DNA of 64,000 nucleotides, taken from contig CM061142.1 in the NCBI GenBank assembly GCA_030789695.1, positions 275,583,043 to 275,647,042 on the forward strand, written 5' to 3'. The position numbers and the translations under genes were made by a program. Positions within the stretch are counted from its first letter, which is position 1, and each line of letters begins with the position of its first letter. Below the pieces are notes generated by a model. The model saw nothing but the letters and a program-made list of their open reading frames with translations, was not told where the DNA came from and made no database searches. This document shows, piece by piece, positions 43,034 through 54,170 of the stretch. Source of the DNA: Scilla litardierei (taxonomy: Eukaryota > Streptophyta > Magnoliopsida > Asparagales > Asparagaceae).

Positions 43034-44610
43034 ATTCGAATCAAAAAACTGCAAGGAAAATGAAAAACACGATCAAAATTTTATGCATAAAGTTTCGATT
43101 CTTTAAACACTTGATAAGTTCCTTGGATAAGCTGAAATGTTACTCTAGAATCGAGAAGTTCACTACGTTCCCAACTACCATCTAGAAGTAACTTTCAAAG
43201 TATCCCTCTTACTTATCTCAAGTAAAAAGAAATCAGAAATAATACCCGTATGGTACCAGCATCGGAAAAATACTTTTGAAAAACATATCTTTCAAAATGG
43301 AATAGGTGAGAGTTTGCGCAGAGAATTTTAGCGCAACAATTGCCAAGCCACGAGACCTGTTCTACACACCCATGGGTTAGATAACCATGGCCGGATCGTG
43401 GTAGGACTTGGAATTCTAAATTGCGCTATCCCGATTAAGGACGGGACATAACCTATTTGAAAACATCTTTTTCAAAAAATTTGAAATACATTGGCTAATC
43501 TCCGTAGAGTAGAGCACAATGTCATAAGTACATTGGCTAATCTCCATAGAGTAGAGCACAATGACTTGGCTAATCTCACATGAAGTAGAGCACTATGGCT
43601 AATCTTCAAGGAGTAGAGCCCAAAAAAAAAATTTTATAAAACAAGAGTAGGCGACTGTCGTTAGCCCCGTATGGGCTAGTCGGCACATTCGAGTTTGACC
43701 AAGGCCTTTTGACACCCCGTATGGGCTAGTCGGCAAGTTCGAGATCGGCCAAGACCTTTTGCCGAATTGGTCGACCAAATCACCCAAATTGGTCGACCAA
43801 TAATTTGGTCTGCAACTCCTCCCGGCCAGGGCCTCTGCCCTGGCCGAGGCTGGCCAAGGGCCGGCCAGGCCCTGGCCGAGGCCAGGGCGCCGGCCCTGGC
43901 CACTGCCAGGGCCGGCCAGGTCGGCCCCTGGCCTTGGCCGAGGCCGGCCAGGGCCCCTTGGCCCTGGCCTGGCCTCGGCCAGGCCTGGCCTTGGCCACGG
44001 CCATGGCCCCCTGGCCGTGGCCGAGGCCGGCCATTGCCGGCCTGGCCTTGGCCGGCCACTACCGGCTTGGCCAGGCCGGCCATGGCTTGGCCAGGCCGGC
44101 CATGGCCCATATGGCCATGGTCGGCCACCCCCTTTGAATGGGGTTGCCGCACACCCCGCCGGAGGGGTGGCCGTGGTGGTTATTGGTCGTAGCCAACCCC
44201 CTCCGCATGGGGAGTAGGGTGCATGGCCTTCATGGCCCATTTGGCCATGGTGCACATGCACCAAAATTCATCTTCCCCGATGGAAATAACTACCACCTTC
44301 TTCTCCGGTGAAGCACCCGTTCGTCGATGAAGCACCCGTTCATCGAGAAAGTAGTTATTTTCTAATGGACGTGTGCCAAAAATGAAAAATAACATACTAC
44401 ATGAACGGTCGGTTCTTCCCGTCACGGAGAGTTCCTGCCATATCCGTAATGACAGAAGACCCTAACGTGAAAAGAACAACCGCTGCGTTCTCTCTGTCAC
44501 GAAGCGTTCCTACCATATCCGTAATGGTAGGATACCCATTCGTGAAAAAAGACAACGCCTCGTTCATCGGTTCGACGTGGCGGTGGTTTTGACCGGGGCG
44601 AACCCGTATG
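43034..44610 (-). repeat. E 5' leader with several tandem and GC-rich repeats
   Basis: It contains four copies of a GGCTAATCTCC...AGTAGAGCAC unit (43490-43620), two copies of a unit of about 55 bp with TATGGGCTAGTCGGCA (43667-43765), two TTGGTCGACCAA palindromes (43768-43803), a GGCC-rich array (43815-44170), and a duplicated unit with CCATATCCGTAATG (44430-44530). No coding domain is visible; open frames in the GGCC array are artefacts. Confidence 0.75.
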
Positions 44611-44622
44611 GCTCCGATACCA
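44611..44622 (-). other. E primer-binding site, tRNA-iMet type
   Basis: TGGTATCGGAGC on the minus strand has one mismatch to the usual iMet complement TGGTATCAGAGC and is adjacent to the 5' LTR. Confidence 0.85.
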
Positions 44623-44623
44623 A

Positions 44624-45230
44624 TGAAGGATCCTGTCAAAACAGAGTTAGGATCGATAAATGAAGTTGAGACTTACGCTTGCGTATGCGGCACGGTAGTC
44701 ACGGAACTTCGCCTTCAGATTCGCCACGACGGATCGAGTCTTCTCACGAACGGAGTAAGGCTACTAAATCCACAATCTAAATCTCTACTTTTAGATTAAG
44801 AACTTGGATAAAGAAAGAGGAAGGATTTCGGCAGAGCTTCGCTAGAATGAAATGCAAGGCAAGAATGCCATGCAAAAGTGTAAAGTAAATGGCTAACCCT
44901 TGGGTCTTATTTATAGCCCCCAAGGTAGTTATTTTAGGAGTAATTGTTCCTTTGGAACAATTTAACTAAGGTGTACCATCATACATGTCACATTATAAGC
45001 TTAAGTTGTACCATATGCATGGTACAACATAAGATTAAGATATTACCCCTTTATTAGCCATATGTCGCATGCACTTATGCATATATAATGCGACTTTCCC
45101 ATTAATCTAGAGATCCTCTCCGCAAGGGAACAGATTCCCTTTGCACACGACTTTGTGTGTGCGACGTTCGAGGTCCATGTTCCCTCGTACATCCCCTACA
45201 AGGGTGTACAAACGTCATCCATATCCAACA
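44624..45230 (-). repeat. E 5' LTR
   Basis: 607 bp, the partner of 37304-37908. TSD AAAAC follows. Confidence 0.94.
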
Positions 45231-45235
45231 AAAAC

Positions 45236-46004
45236 TGGGTTTAAATACCCCTCAAAATCGCCCAGAAATTCGTGACAAAAATGCCCCTGCGCAGCTCAAA
45301 AATCGCAGTTTTACGCAGCAGGCGGGGCGGCCCACTCGGCCGAGTGACAAATGTCACTCGGCCGAGTGACAAACCCTGTACAATTACAATAAGTTCGGGA
45401 TTTTGGGGGTCTGTCTTCGGAAGGTGACTCGGCCGAGTGGATTTACTCACTCGGCCGAGGGGATTTTCTCGCTCGGCCGAGTGGAAGCTCTGAAAAGCAT
45501 GTACATTTACAGTACGTCGGCCTCTTTTTGAAGTGGATTTTCCCATGCCACTCGGGCGAGGGGATTTCCATGCTCGGCCGAGTGGACTATCGTCATTCGG
45601 TCGAGTGCACGCCGATTTTCTTCTGTTGATGCGTGTCCGTTCTGGCCGGCCGAGTGGTCTTCTGGCTCGGCCGAGTGAGTACTTCACTCGGCCGAGTGAG
45701 ATGCTGCAAATGCCCAATCTTCATCTTTTCACCTCCTCGTCGCTCCTACGACGTTCCTTCTTCCTCCACTTGTTTTCCATCGTCGAATAGCCCTCAAAAG
45801 AGCCTCGGGTGACACTCCGGAGTAGGTGCAAATCCTCTTGATCTTAAAATCACTCCGAATCGCTCCATATCTCCTGAAATACGACAAAAATAAGAAATCG
45901 TGAAAAGCATCGCAATATTGCCGAATAATCGTGAAAAACGCGATATGAGCGATCAAAGTGGCTTGCAAACATGCAGAAAAAGGGTGTAAAATACGGAGCG
46001 ATCA
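45236..46004 (-). repeat. A3 5' LTR, upstream part
   Basis: It is colinear with about 19393-20140. It starts TGATCGCTCCG on the minus strand and holds the palindrome array (45332-45700). The TATA-like TTTAAA sits at about 45240, immediately beside the E insertion, so E separates the promoter from the leader. Confidence 0.93.
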
Positions 46005-47827
46005 GTAATATATTCTCTTTATCATCAATGATGGGAGAATTAGATGAGGGGTTCTCATCAAAAGTGATATGTAGTGATTCTTCAATTGTTGAAGTTCTTT
46101 TGTTATATACTCTGTAGGCTTTGCTACGTGTTGAGTATCCAACAAAAATACCTTCATCAGATTTTGAATCAAATTTTATCAAGTGCATCTTTAGTATTAA
46201 GAATGAAACATTTACATCCAAATACTTTAAAATATAATACACGAGGAATGCGATTAAAGGATAATTCAAAACAAGTTTTATTAAGTAATGGCCTTATAAG
46301 AACTTTATTCATATTGTAGCAAGCAGTTGGGACAGCTTCTGCCCAAAAATATTTTGTAATTTACTATCACATAGGATTGTTCTTGCACATTCTTGTAAAG
46401 TTTTATTTTTCCTTTCTACTACTCTATTCTGAGGAGGAACACGAGGAAAAGAAAAATTGTGTGTAATGCCATTTTCATTACAAAACTTGGTAAAAGTTTC
46501 ATTTTCAAATTCTCCCCCATGATCACTACGAATAATGACAATGTTAGAGGATTTGATCTTTTGTATCTTTTTACTAAATATTGAAAATTCTTCAGAAGCA
46601 TCATTCTTATTTTGTAAGAATATAACCCAAGTGTATCTTGAATAATCATCAACAATGACAAATACATATCTACTTCTATTCAAAGAGGCTACTCTTGAAG
46701 GTCCAAACAAATCCAAGTGTAGGAGTTCTAACGGTCTCTTTGTTGAGATAATGTCCTTTGATTTAAAAGAAGATTTGTGCATTTTTCCTTGCTGACAAGC
46801 ATCACAAAAATTTTTTTGTTTGAAAGATATATTTGGCATTCCATTAACTAACTTGTGTTTTGAAATACATGCTAGGGTTTTGAAATTAGTGTGTCCAAAA
46901 CGTTTATGCCATAAAAGTGTATCATCTGATGTAATCATTAAACAATGATTATGAGTGGTAACAGACATGCATAAGATATAAATGTTATTCTTTTGCTTAC
47001 CACGGAATAAAATAGATGACATATCAGAATCATAAATGATGCAATCATTTTGTTCAAATACTATTTTGTAATTTTTATCACATAATTGACTAATGGAAAG
47101 CAAATTGTGTTTCAAACCGTCAACCAGGAGAACATTCTCAATGATAGGCTGATTTGTATTACCAACTGTTCCAGTGCCTATGATTTTTCCTTTGTTGTTG
47201 TCACCAAAGATAACTGTGCTTCCATCTTTATATTTAACGGTTGAAAGCAAGTTGACATTTCCCATCATATGTTTTGAACATTCACTATCCAAAATCTATC
47301 TTTCTTTCTTAGGTACCTGAAAGATAAAACATTAAGCATTGGTACCCTTTGTTTGAGGGTCCTTGGGATTAGATTTTTGAAAGCCAAATCCAAGTGGAAT
47401 TTGGCTTTCTAATATAATTATTAGAATAAACAATAGAATGTATATAATGAGAAATATAACTATTTCTATCTTTTAAGCATGATTTCTTAGGAACCCATAT
47501 ACTAATCACAGTAGGTTTCCTAGGAGGTGGTTTTGAAATGTTAGTAACATTCCTTTGTGAAGAAGAAGTAGGAATGTTTACTTTCTTCGTGTAGATTAAT
47601 GTGTGAATCTTCTTCTGTGGTTTAACAAAAATTGTTTTTCCACTAGATGAAGATGTGTTACAAGATTTGGGTGCATTCTTATGAGAATATCCCAGTCCTT
47701 GTCTATGATTTGCTGGATATTGAATTTTTAGCAAATCATCGAGATTAGTCTTTCCTTTGTTAAATTTATTAACACAGGAAGACATCTCATCGTATTTCAT
47801 CTTTAGTGATGAGATACTTTTATCCAT
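46005..47827 (-). pseudogene. C1 protease-integrase region, damaged
   Basis: Central part of the C1 polyprotein. After a linker rich in Ser and Lys (47827-47369) and two stops, the protease active site reads LDSECSKHM where the family has DSGC, a Gly-to-Glu change. Integrase follows: LLWHKRFGH and CDACQQGK (HHCC zinc finger), LLHLDLFGP, IIRSDHGGEFE and RVVERKNK (DDE). A frameshift near 46350 precedes the C-terminal part (FELSFNRIPRVLYFKVFG, SDEGIFVGYSTRSKAYRVY), which continues to the A3 insertion at 46009. It then resumes at 18344 into RT. Confidence 0.92.
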
Positions 47828-49131
47828 TTCAGATATTTATGAATGTAATGCTTGATTCTTAGTTTTGAGAAGTTCATTCTCTTTACTAAGATCCAAATCT
47901 TGAGAAGAAGTATTCTCCATATGTATAGAATTTGGTATAGTTCTTTTAGAAGATAATTCTTGATATTTAAGAAGTAGATCATCATTATTCTGTTTCAAAT
48001 ATTTACGTTGACCATTTAATTTTCTGAAATGAGATTAGAGATCTTTTAATGCATCTAATAATTCTTCGTGATTAAAAGAACTTACATCATCTTCATCATC
48101 TTGTGCCATAAAGCACATGTTAGCACTTTCATTATGATCATCATCTTTATCATCTGAAGAATCATCCCATGTTGTCGCAAATGCTTTTTTAATTTTTTCA
48201 AACTTCCTTTCTCTTCTAGATTGATCATTGTTGTTGGAAGTTTTGAACTTAGCCTTGAGAAGCGGACAATCTTTCTTCCTATGTCCAGGCCTATTATAAT
48301 TAAAGCAGAGAGAAGAATCAGTATTCTTAGATTTAAAATTATTATTATACTTACCTTTTTGAAAGAATTTTCTGAAGTTCTTGGCAAAGAATGTCTTATC
48401 ATAATCTGAGTCTTCATTTTCTGATGTAGTGTTGAAGGCGAGTACTTTCTTCTTTTGATCTGACTCTTCTTTCTCATCTTGTAATGTAACTTCATGGGCC
48501 ATTAGGTTACCAATAAGGTCTTCTATGGTTAATGTGGAAAGATCATTGGCTTCCTCAATCTTTGCACGCCATTCTGGAGAGAGTACTTTAAGAATCTTGC
48601 GTTCCTGATCAAGATTAGAATAAAATTTTCCAAGAGCATTAAGAGATATAATAATATTAGTGAACCTAGTGTTCATTTCTCCAATTGTCACTTTGTCCTG
48701 CATCTTGAACAACTCATATTCATGATCCAAAGAGAAAATCTTAGTTTCCTTTACTTTACTAGTTCCTTCATGAGTTACCTCGAGTATGTGCCAAATCTCT
48801 TTTGCACTTTTGGCTTGAGATACTCGATTAAACTCATGTTTATCCCTGGCACAGAATAAAGCATTCAAGGCCTTTGATTTGTTAGTTTTTGCAGATTTGG
48901 TCATTAGCGGTCCATTTAGCAACAGGAGTTGTTGGCTTTGTGTATTCTGTCTCTACGATGTCCCAAATCTCATAATGCATACTTTGGAGATGAATCACCA
49001 TTCGTATTTTCCAATATGAGTAGTTAGAACCATAGAGGAGGACGAACTTGAGAGTGCCCTTCAGGTTGTTGATTTGTGTTGTAGTTGTGTGGAACGACGT
49101 TCATGTTTGATGCTGCGAAACTTTCTGCCAT
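47828..49131 (-). pseudogene. C1 gag and coiled-coil linker, frameshifted
   Basis: Gag of the SIRE-type element. The start is the ATG at 49131, just after the primer site (MAESFAASNMNVVPHNY). A small deletion near 49032 shifts the frame, after which gag is open to 48035. Motifs are KEIWHILEVTHEGT, FKMQDKVTIGEMNTRF and IEDLIGNLMAHE. The zinc knuckle reads CFNYNRPGHRKKDC, with Tyr at the second cysteine, so one metal ligand is lost. A TAA at 48035 is followed in frame by a leucine/lysine-rich, coiled-coil-like stretch (NDDLLLKYQELSSK, SKENELLKTKNQ) to 47828. Confidence 0.9.
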
Positions 49132-49140
49132 CTTAACCTT

Positions 49141-49152
49141 GCTCTGATACCA
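49141..49152 (-). other. C1 primer-binding site, tRNA-iMet
   Basis: TGGTATCAGAGC on the minus strand is the standard complement of the initiator tRNA-Met 3' end, two bases from the LTR. Confidence 0.93.
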
Positions 49153-49154
49153 AA

Positions 49155-50464
49155 TGTAATTTTAATCTGTATGGAACAATACACTAGAGGGGGGTGAATA
49201 GTGTATATAATAAAAACTGTTGCAAATAAAACATTATTGATATTTTCAAAGATGGCACATAAATGAAATGACAAGTATTGAAAATTAAACTAATCGCAAA
49301 CACAAAGATGTATCCTGGTTCGGATCCTTTTGATCCTACTCCAGTCCTTTACTCCCAGTAGAGATTTTCAATTCACTATAATCACTTGCCCCGCAAGCAC
49401 AAACTTACAAAAATGGCGACACTCCCCGTGTCCCAAACTTTGTACAATCTCAAAACTAGAGATTCAAACCTGTTGAAGAAATAATGAAATAGAAAAACAC
49501 CTATAGCCTTGGTATGAATATCAAGAATGAATTCAAAGGATTGGTGTTTAAAAGAGAAACTTCAATGTTTCAAGATAAGTAATGGTGAAATACAATTGAA
49601 GTTCTTCCGTTCTTAAATGAAGAGAGAAATATAATGATTTCTTCTTACACATAAGAAAAAGAACAACTTCCCCAAAAAGTGTTGAAATCCAAGTTCTTCC
49701 GTTCTTAAACGAAGAGAGTAACCTAATGATTTCTTCTTACAAATAAGAAAAGAACAACTAATGGCCGAATGCTTAAGAAAATCAGAGGCCTGATTTCAAC
49801 AAAATGAAAGTAAAGAAGAGGAAAGTGTGTGAGAAAAGAGAGGGCGTCCCCCTCCTTTTATAGGTTTTAGAAATGGTTCTGAAAGAAACGTTAGACAACG
49901 TTCAGAAACTGTCAGAGACGTTGGAGAATGATTAGAAACCAATCTGGAAAATTTCAGTCGATAAAACGACTTAGCAGGCTAGGAAATTTCGTAGCAGGCT
50001 AAATTTCAAACGGTCACAAAAAATTGATGACGTAGATTAGACAACGAATAAATCCTTGTCAGAAAGTATCAGGTCAAAAGTCAAAGAAAATATATGTTTT
50101 TAGTATACTAGGAAAAATCCTAGTCGACTAATTTTGAAGAAAGAGAATTTTGACTCAGGATAAAATGGGCTGGAAGATGATGTAATTTTTGAGCTTAGGG
50201 ATGAATGATATGTTATAGCCAAGGCCCTGAAGCTATCTAAAAAAGTAAAAATTAAATCATTCTGTAGATACGTTTATTCAAATGTAATTTTGAGTAGCAA
50301 GGCTGTTTTTGCAGAGAGTCCTTGTACTTTGATCATATGCATAATGTGAATGAAATAACGTTATGTCTGTACATATGCATAGATAGAGTTAGTAACATAA
50401 CATATATTGATTTGTCACATCAAAATCTTATGGAAGAGAGGATGGAAAATACCAAGTTCCAACA
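49155..50464 (-). repeat. C1 5' LTR
   Basis: 1310 bp, with TGTTGGAACTTGG at the start on the minus strand and ...AAAATTACA at the end. Near its 3' end it has ACTATTCACCCCCCTCTAGTG, a block shared in similar form by the solo LTR (54331) and the G LTR (59230). The flank CACGC at 50465-50469 is the right TSD; the left copy is outside the window. Confidence 0.94.
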
Positions 50465-51308
50465 CACGCGACAATCCTTCCTAACATGGCCCGATCGATT
50501 ATAGTGGTGACACACCAGTGTAGGTCTGGAGTTGACTGGAGTTGCAGGCCTTTTGAAGTTGGTGGTCTGAGTCGATCGGAGATCATTCCTGGTCGGTTCC
50601 ATAGGGCGCTTGCTTCCTCCAGTTTGAAGTGCCTTCTTCTACTTCATAATGAGCTCATGCTTCCTAGCAGCATCCAATACGTCCTAATGTGTAGTCAGAT
50701 TTACCGAAGACATCGAAGCCTGATAGTCCAGGTCCAAACCCTGGAGAAGATGATATGCACAGTCTTCGGGGTCTTCCACCAAATGAGGGGAGAAACGACT
50801 AAGCATTGAAAACTCTGCTTCGTATTCGTCAACAGTACAATCGCCTTACTCTAGGTTGACAAAACGTTGCTGGAGCTCCCTCTTTGCTGATCTGGGGAAA
50901 TACTGCGCATCGAATCTCTCTCGAAAGATGGTCCAGTTAATGGGCTTAACCAGATGTGCTTCCTCAGTATCCCACCAGTTCGAGCATTACCAATCAGCTG
51001 TTTCTTGACGACTTCCACCCATCTACCTTAATCAATACGGGCAAGACTCAGATCGTCTTTTGTACTCCGGGCCATTTTTCAGCTTCCAGTGGTCCTTCTC
51101 TTTCGGAGAAGCTTTTCGGTTTTAGCTCCCGAAATTGATTTGCTCTGGGTGCAGCTTACGGAGGAGGTGGTGCAGGTTGTTGTCCTTGCTGAATCAGTTG
51201 GCGTTGAATGTACAACATCCCTCTCATGACACCCATGAGTTCATGGATGTTGGGATCACCACTTCCGTTGGCTCCATTCTCGTTCCGAGTGTGGGGTCTA
51301 CCTGCCAT
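50465..51308 (-). pseudogene. Decayed Ty3-type gag, target of C1
   Basis: The minus-strand ATG at 51308 opens MAGRPHTRNENGANGSG...NIHELMGVMRGML and soon meets a stop at about 51157. Broken frames continue to a zinc-knuckle-like CHHYNRSGHVRKDC at 50476-50520. This layout (short N-terminal region, gag core, single knuckle) fits a chromovirus-type gag, but the lineage is uncertain. C1 inserted directly after the knuckle. The second cysteine is replaced by Tyr, as in C1 gag. Multiple stops and frameshifts make it the oldest coding remnant here. Confidence 0.65.
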
Positions 51309-51433
51309 GCTGTAAGAGAAACAAGGTAAACATTTATGTACAAGATTTATCTAGACAGTCTAGCTAATAATGACATTCGAATTGTTCTGAGTATTTCATA
51401 GAATGCAGACCTGCATGAGACACCACTAAAGCC

Positions 51434-52543
51434 TGTCACGCCCTGCTTCCCATTATACTTGGGAGCGATGACACGAGCGAATCCGCATGTGCTTAAAGTA
51501 AAGAAGAAGTACTTTTTTCTTTCTTCTTTGACTTAAGCACAATAAGCGTCTGTGTATTAAGCTTGGCAAGTTCTTGCTGGCGTATATCAGAACACCACAA
51601 TATCATTATTACAACTTCAAAGTCCAGACTACAAGTACAAAATTAAGGCATAGCATAGTCATTACAACCGTTACACAAAAGAATAAAATACAACACAAAT
51701 ATTAATTTATTGCGGCACTAAAGAAGCACGTAGTTCCTCAGCAGTGGGTCTCAGCATCTTGGTACTCCTGGTCAACTAGCTCAGCCTCAGGGTATACTCC
51801 TCTGCAAAATCTATCTCAGAACCTGACATATATTTCACAATATAAACAACATGGAAATATACGTCAGCGAGGGTCGCTCGGCAAGATTTAAAACGTTAGA
51901 AACAAATGGACCCTCGACAAGATAGTAATATGGTTTGCAAAGCTTTTAAAGGCGAGGAAACATAACATGAGCACAGTTAAGAAAAGTGTAACAGAAAACG
52001 TACAAGTATAGCAGAATGTAGTGTACAAAGTAGTGAGCATGGCAAGTGTAGTGTGCAAAGCAGTGAGCGTGGCAAGTGTGGTGTGCAAAGGAGTAAGCAT
52101 GGCAAGTGTGGTGTGCAGAGTAGTTAACTTGGTAAGTGTGGTGTGAGTGTTAAGAAAAGTAACGCGTAGTAAGCATGTTAAGACAAGTCAGCAGGTTACA
52201 CAATTTATAATAACAAAGCAGGAGTATAATAGTGCATCATTCAATCTCCTAATCTAGTGACAAGCCCATTGTTTGAGGGCAGAAGAAACTACAATTACAA
52301 CCAAACCAACGGGAGCTACCCGTGGCTCTGTACTCACCGACCCCATCCGGGCGACGGTCAAATTTACCAATGGGGTGAAATCCAGAATTCTGCACTCTAC
52401 TTCAATAGACTACCCCATCCAACGTGTCATTGTGGGTCTGTATCATTCAATATATGCCACAAGGGCCCAATATTCCGTAAATTGCTCTAAGGGCCCAATA
52501 GTCCATATATGGCCCGAGGGCCCAGTTTCACAATTCATTAGGG
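51434..52543 (-). repeat. Probable LTR of the decayed Ty3 element, first part
   Basis: It begins TGTCACGCCCTG on the plus strand (the reverse is ...GGGCGTGACA, a common Ty3 LTR end), 126 bases from the gag ATG. There is no convincing primer-binding site between them. It contains a 30-bp tandem repeat and several GGGCCCA motifs (52465-52530). It is interrupted by a solo LTR at about 52544. Confidence 0.5.
52018..52145. repeat. 30-bp tandem repeat, about four copies
   Basis: Unit GCAGTGAGCGTGGCAAGTGT plus GGTGTGCAAA, with three well-conserved copies and a degraded fourth. The 70-residue minus-strand frame over it is a repeat artefact. Confidence 0.85.
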
Positions 52544-52984
52544 TGTACCTTCCACGATTAATAGTGCTGAGTATTGGTGTTTCATACCAATCTTATTTTG
52601 ATGATGATCACAACATTATGTTATTGCTAATGACTCTCATGTTTTAGTCTCTCAGTTTTATTTTAAGAATATCTTTCTTGGAGACTAATCACTTGGTGCA
52701 AGGATGGACATCAAGTGGAGAAGAGCCAAAGCTTGGACTCAAGGAGTGCCAAAGCTTGGAGATGATGGAGAGCAATCAAGGCATCAAGATTGAAGACTTA
52801 GATTCTAAGGAAAGCATTGTAATCTATGTAATTTACTTTATTGCTTTCTCTCTCTTTTGAGTCTAGGATTAATGTAATGCCTTGTTAGATGGTTTACTCA
52901 TTCATGCATATGCATCTAACCATCTTAGTGAGCCTTAGGATTATCATAGAATCCAACCCAATATGTTCACTCTGTCCAAAGACT

Positions 52985-53530
52985 TATTTGGAGTCTCTGG
53001 CTTTCCATCAGTCGCCTGCTGAAGGAAACACAGTCGACTGGGTGATTTCCAGTCGCCTGTAGATCCTTCTACAGTCGCCTGATATGCACAACTCAAGTCA
53101 ACATTTCAATTGACTCAAACTTGAGCTTTACTCACAGTCAACTACTGGTCAGTTTACAGTCGCTTGTAGATTGGTCATTAGTCGCATGTACAGCGTAAGT
53201 GCATTCTATGCATCTCTCTGTTGTTTCTCCATCTTATACAGCAGACGACTGATTAAGGTTTTACAGTCGCCTAACTAATAGACAGTCGACTGTATTATTG
53301 ACATTAGTCTCATGTGTGCTTAACTGGAGAAAGAGTGCAGCTCTCTGTTTTATTCCATCCCCTGCAGCAGTCGCGTACTGAAGGATTAACATGCGCATGT
53401 CCTGTTTATAGTCGACTGTATCGACTTCATCAGTCGACTGTCCTGGCTCAGATTATAGCCGTTTGATATTTTCTAGCCGTTGATCATCGATTGTCTTATG
53501 ATCATCAGTCGACTGTTCCTGTCGTTTTCG
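52985..53530. repeat. AGTCGACT / CAGTCGCCTG palindrome array in the solo LTR
   Basis: At least ten copies or variants of CAGTCGACTG or CAGTCGCCTG at irregular 20-60 base spacing. Confidence 0.85.
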
Positions 53531-53880
53531 TCCAGTTTCTAGCCGTTGCAGAATTGATTCTTTGGCTGTTTTCTTGGGTTTTGGGGTTTGATATAGGGTT
53601 CCTATATATATGAGTGTACTGCCATCTCTTATACTTCTTGATGCTATTGAATATCTCAAGAGATCCATAAGCAACTCACAAACTTCCTCAATTCCCTCTC
53701 AAGAGCTCTCATTCATCTTCATGCATTGAAGTCCAGCTCAAGGGAATTCATCCAAGTGCTCTCAAGCATATCTCAACACTTGGAGATCCTCTTCCATGCC
53801 TTGCATCCATTCATGAGTAAGCATCTCAAGGCATAGGTAGGAGTATTTACTTTACTTGGGTGTAATTTGTGTCTCAAATT

Positions 53881-54170
53881 CTCTTTATGGGAATTAGAAC
53901 TTTCTCTCTTTGTGGGAGGTTGTCTCTTTGTGGGACTTAGGATATTCTCTTTGTGGGAATAACTCTCTTTGTGGGAGTAACTCTCTTTGTGGGAGTTTAG
54001 TGTCCTAGTGTAGGGCTAACCCTAATTCTCTGAGTGGGAGTTAGTGATTCTCTGTGTGTGAGTCTTGATCCTCGTGTAGGATTAGTTGGGTCCTTGTGTA
54101 GGGCATAAATCCTCTTTGTGGGGTATCTCCTTGTGAGATTTGTATTCACTTCTCTGTATGGGAATATAGT
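53881..54170 (+). repeat. CTCTTTGTGGGA minisatellite-like stretch
   Basis: About fifteen degenerate copies of CTCTTTGTGGGA(G/A)T or TCCT(T/C)GTGTAGG, tandem or near-tandem. Confidence 0.8.

Larger units (their letters stand above)
37304..45230 (-). mobile_element. Ty1/copia element E, near-intact, inserted in A3 5' LTR
   Basis: It is bounded by TSD AAAAC (37299-37303 and 45231-45235), with LTRs 37304-37908 and 44624-45230 (about 11 differences by hand count). Minus-strand order: 5' LTR, tRNA-iMet-type primer site, long repeat-rich leader, gag-pol (43033-38963) with a single nonsense codon, 3' noncoding, polypurine tract, 3' LTR. It is the same family as F and younger by LTR divergence. Confidence 0.95.
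18345..46004 (-). mobile_element. Athila-type Ty3 element A3, pol and env-like only, no gag
   Basis: It is bounded by perfect 5-bp duplications GTAAT (18340-18344 and 46005-46009). Minus-strand order: 5' LTR (46004-45236 and 37303-36259, split by E), tRNA-Asp primer site, a leader of about 140 bases, pol starting at an ATG at 36093, F inserted about 15 codons into pol, rest of pol to 25308, internal promoter and env-like ORF (24077-22071), 3' noncoding, polypurine tract, 3' LTR (20140-18345). Gag-protease is missing entirely. LTR arms differ by roughly 2% by hand count. The same LTR type, primer site and tail link it to A1 and A2. Confidence 0.95.
5261..50464 (-). mobile_element. SIRE/Maximus-type Ty1/copia element C1, the container of the nest
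   Basis: With the nested insertions removed, the minus strand reads 5' LTR (50464-49155), tRNA-iMet primer site, gag (49131-48035), coiled-coil linker, protease and integrase (about 47827-46005), RT-RNase H (18344-16591), env-like ORF (15509-14431), polypurine tract (about 6445-6428) and 3' LTR (6427 leftward). The parts meet exactly once A3 (TSD GTAAT) and A2 (TSD AGAAC) are excised. An env-like ORF after RNase H is typical of the SIRE/Maximus lineage. LTR arms differ at roughly 3-4% of positions by hand count, more than those of the elements inside it, and every major domain carries a lesion. Confidence 0.92.

Noticed and set aside
52678..52860. 60-codon open frame
   Set aside because: Lies inside the solo LTR; no conservation or domain.
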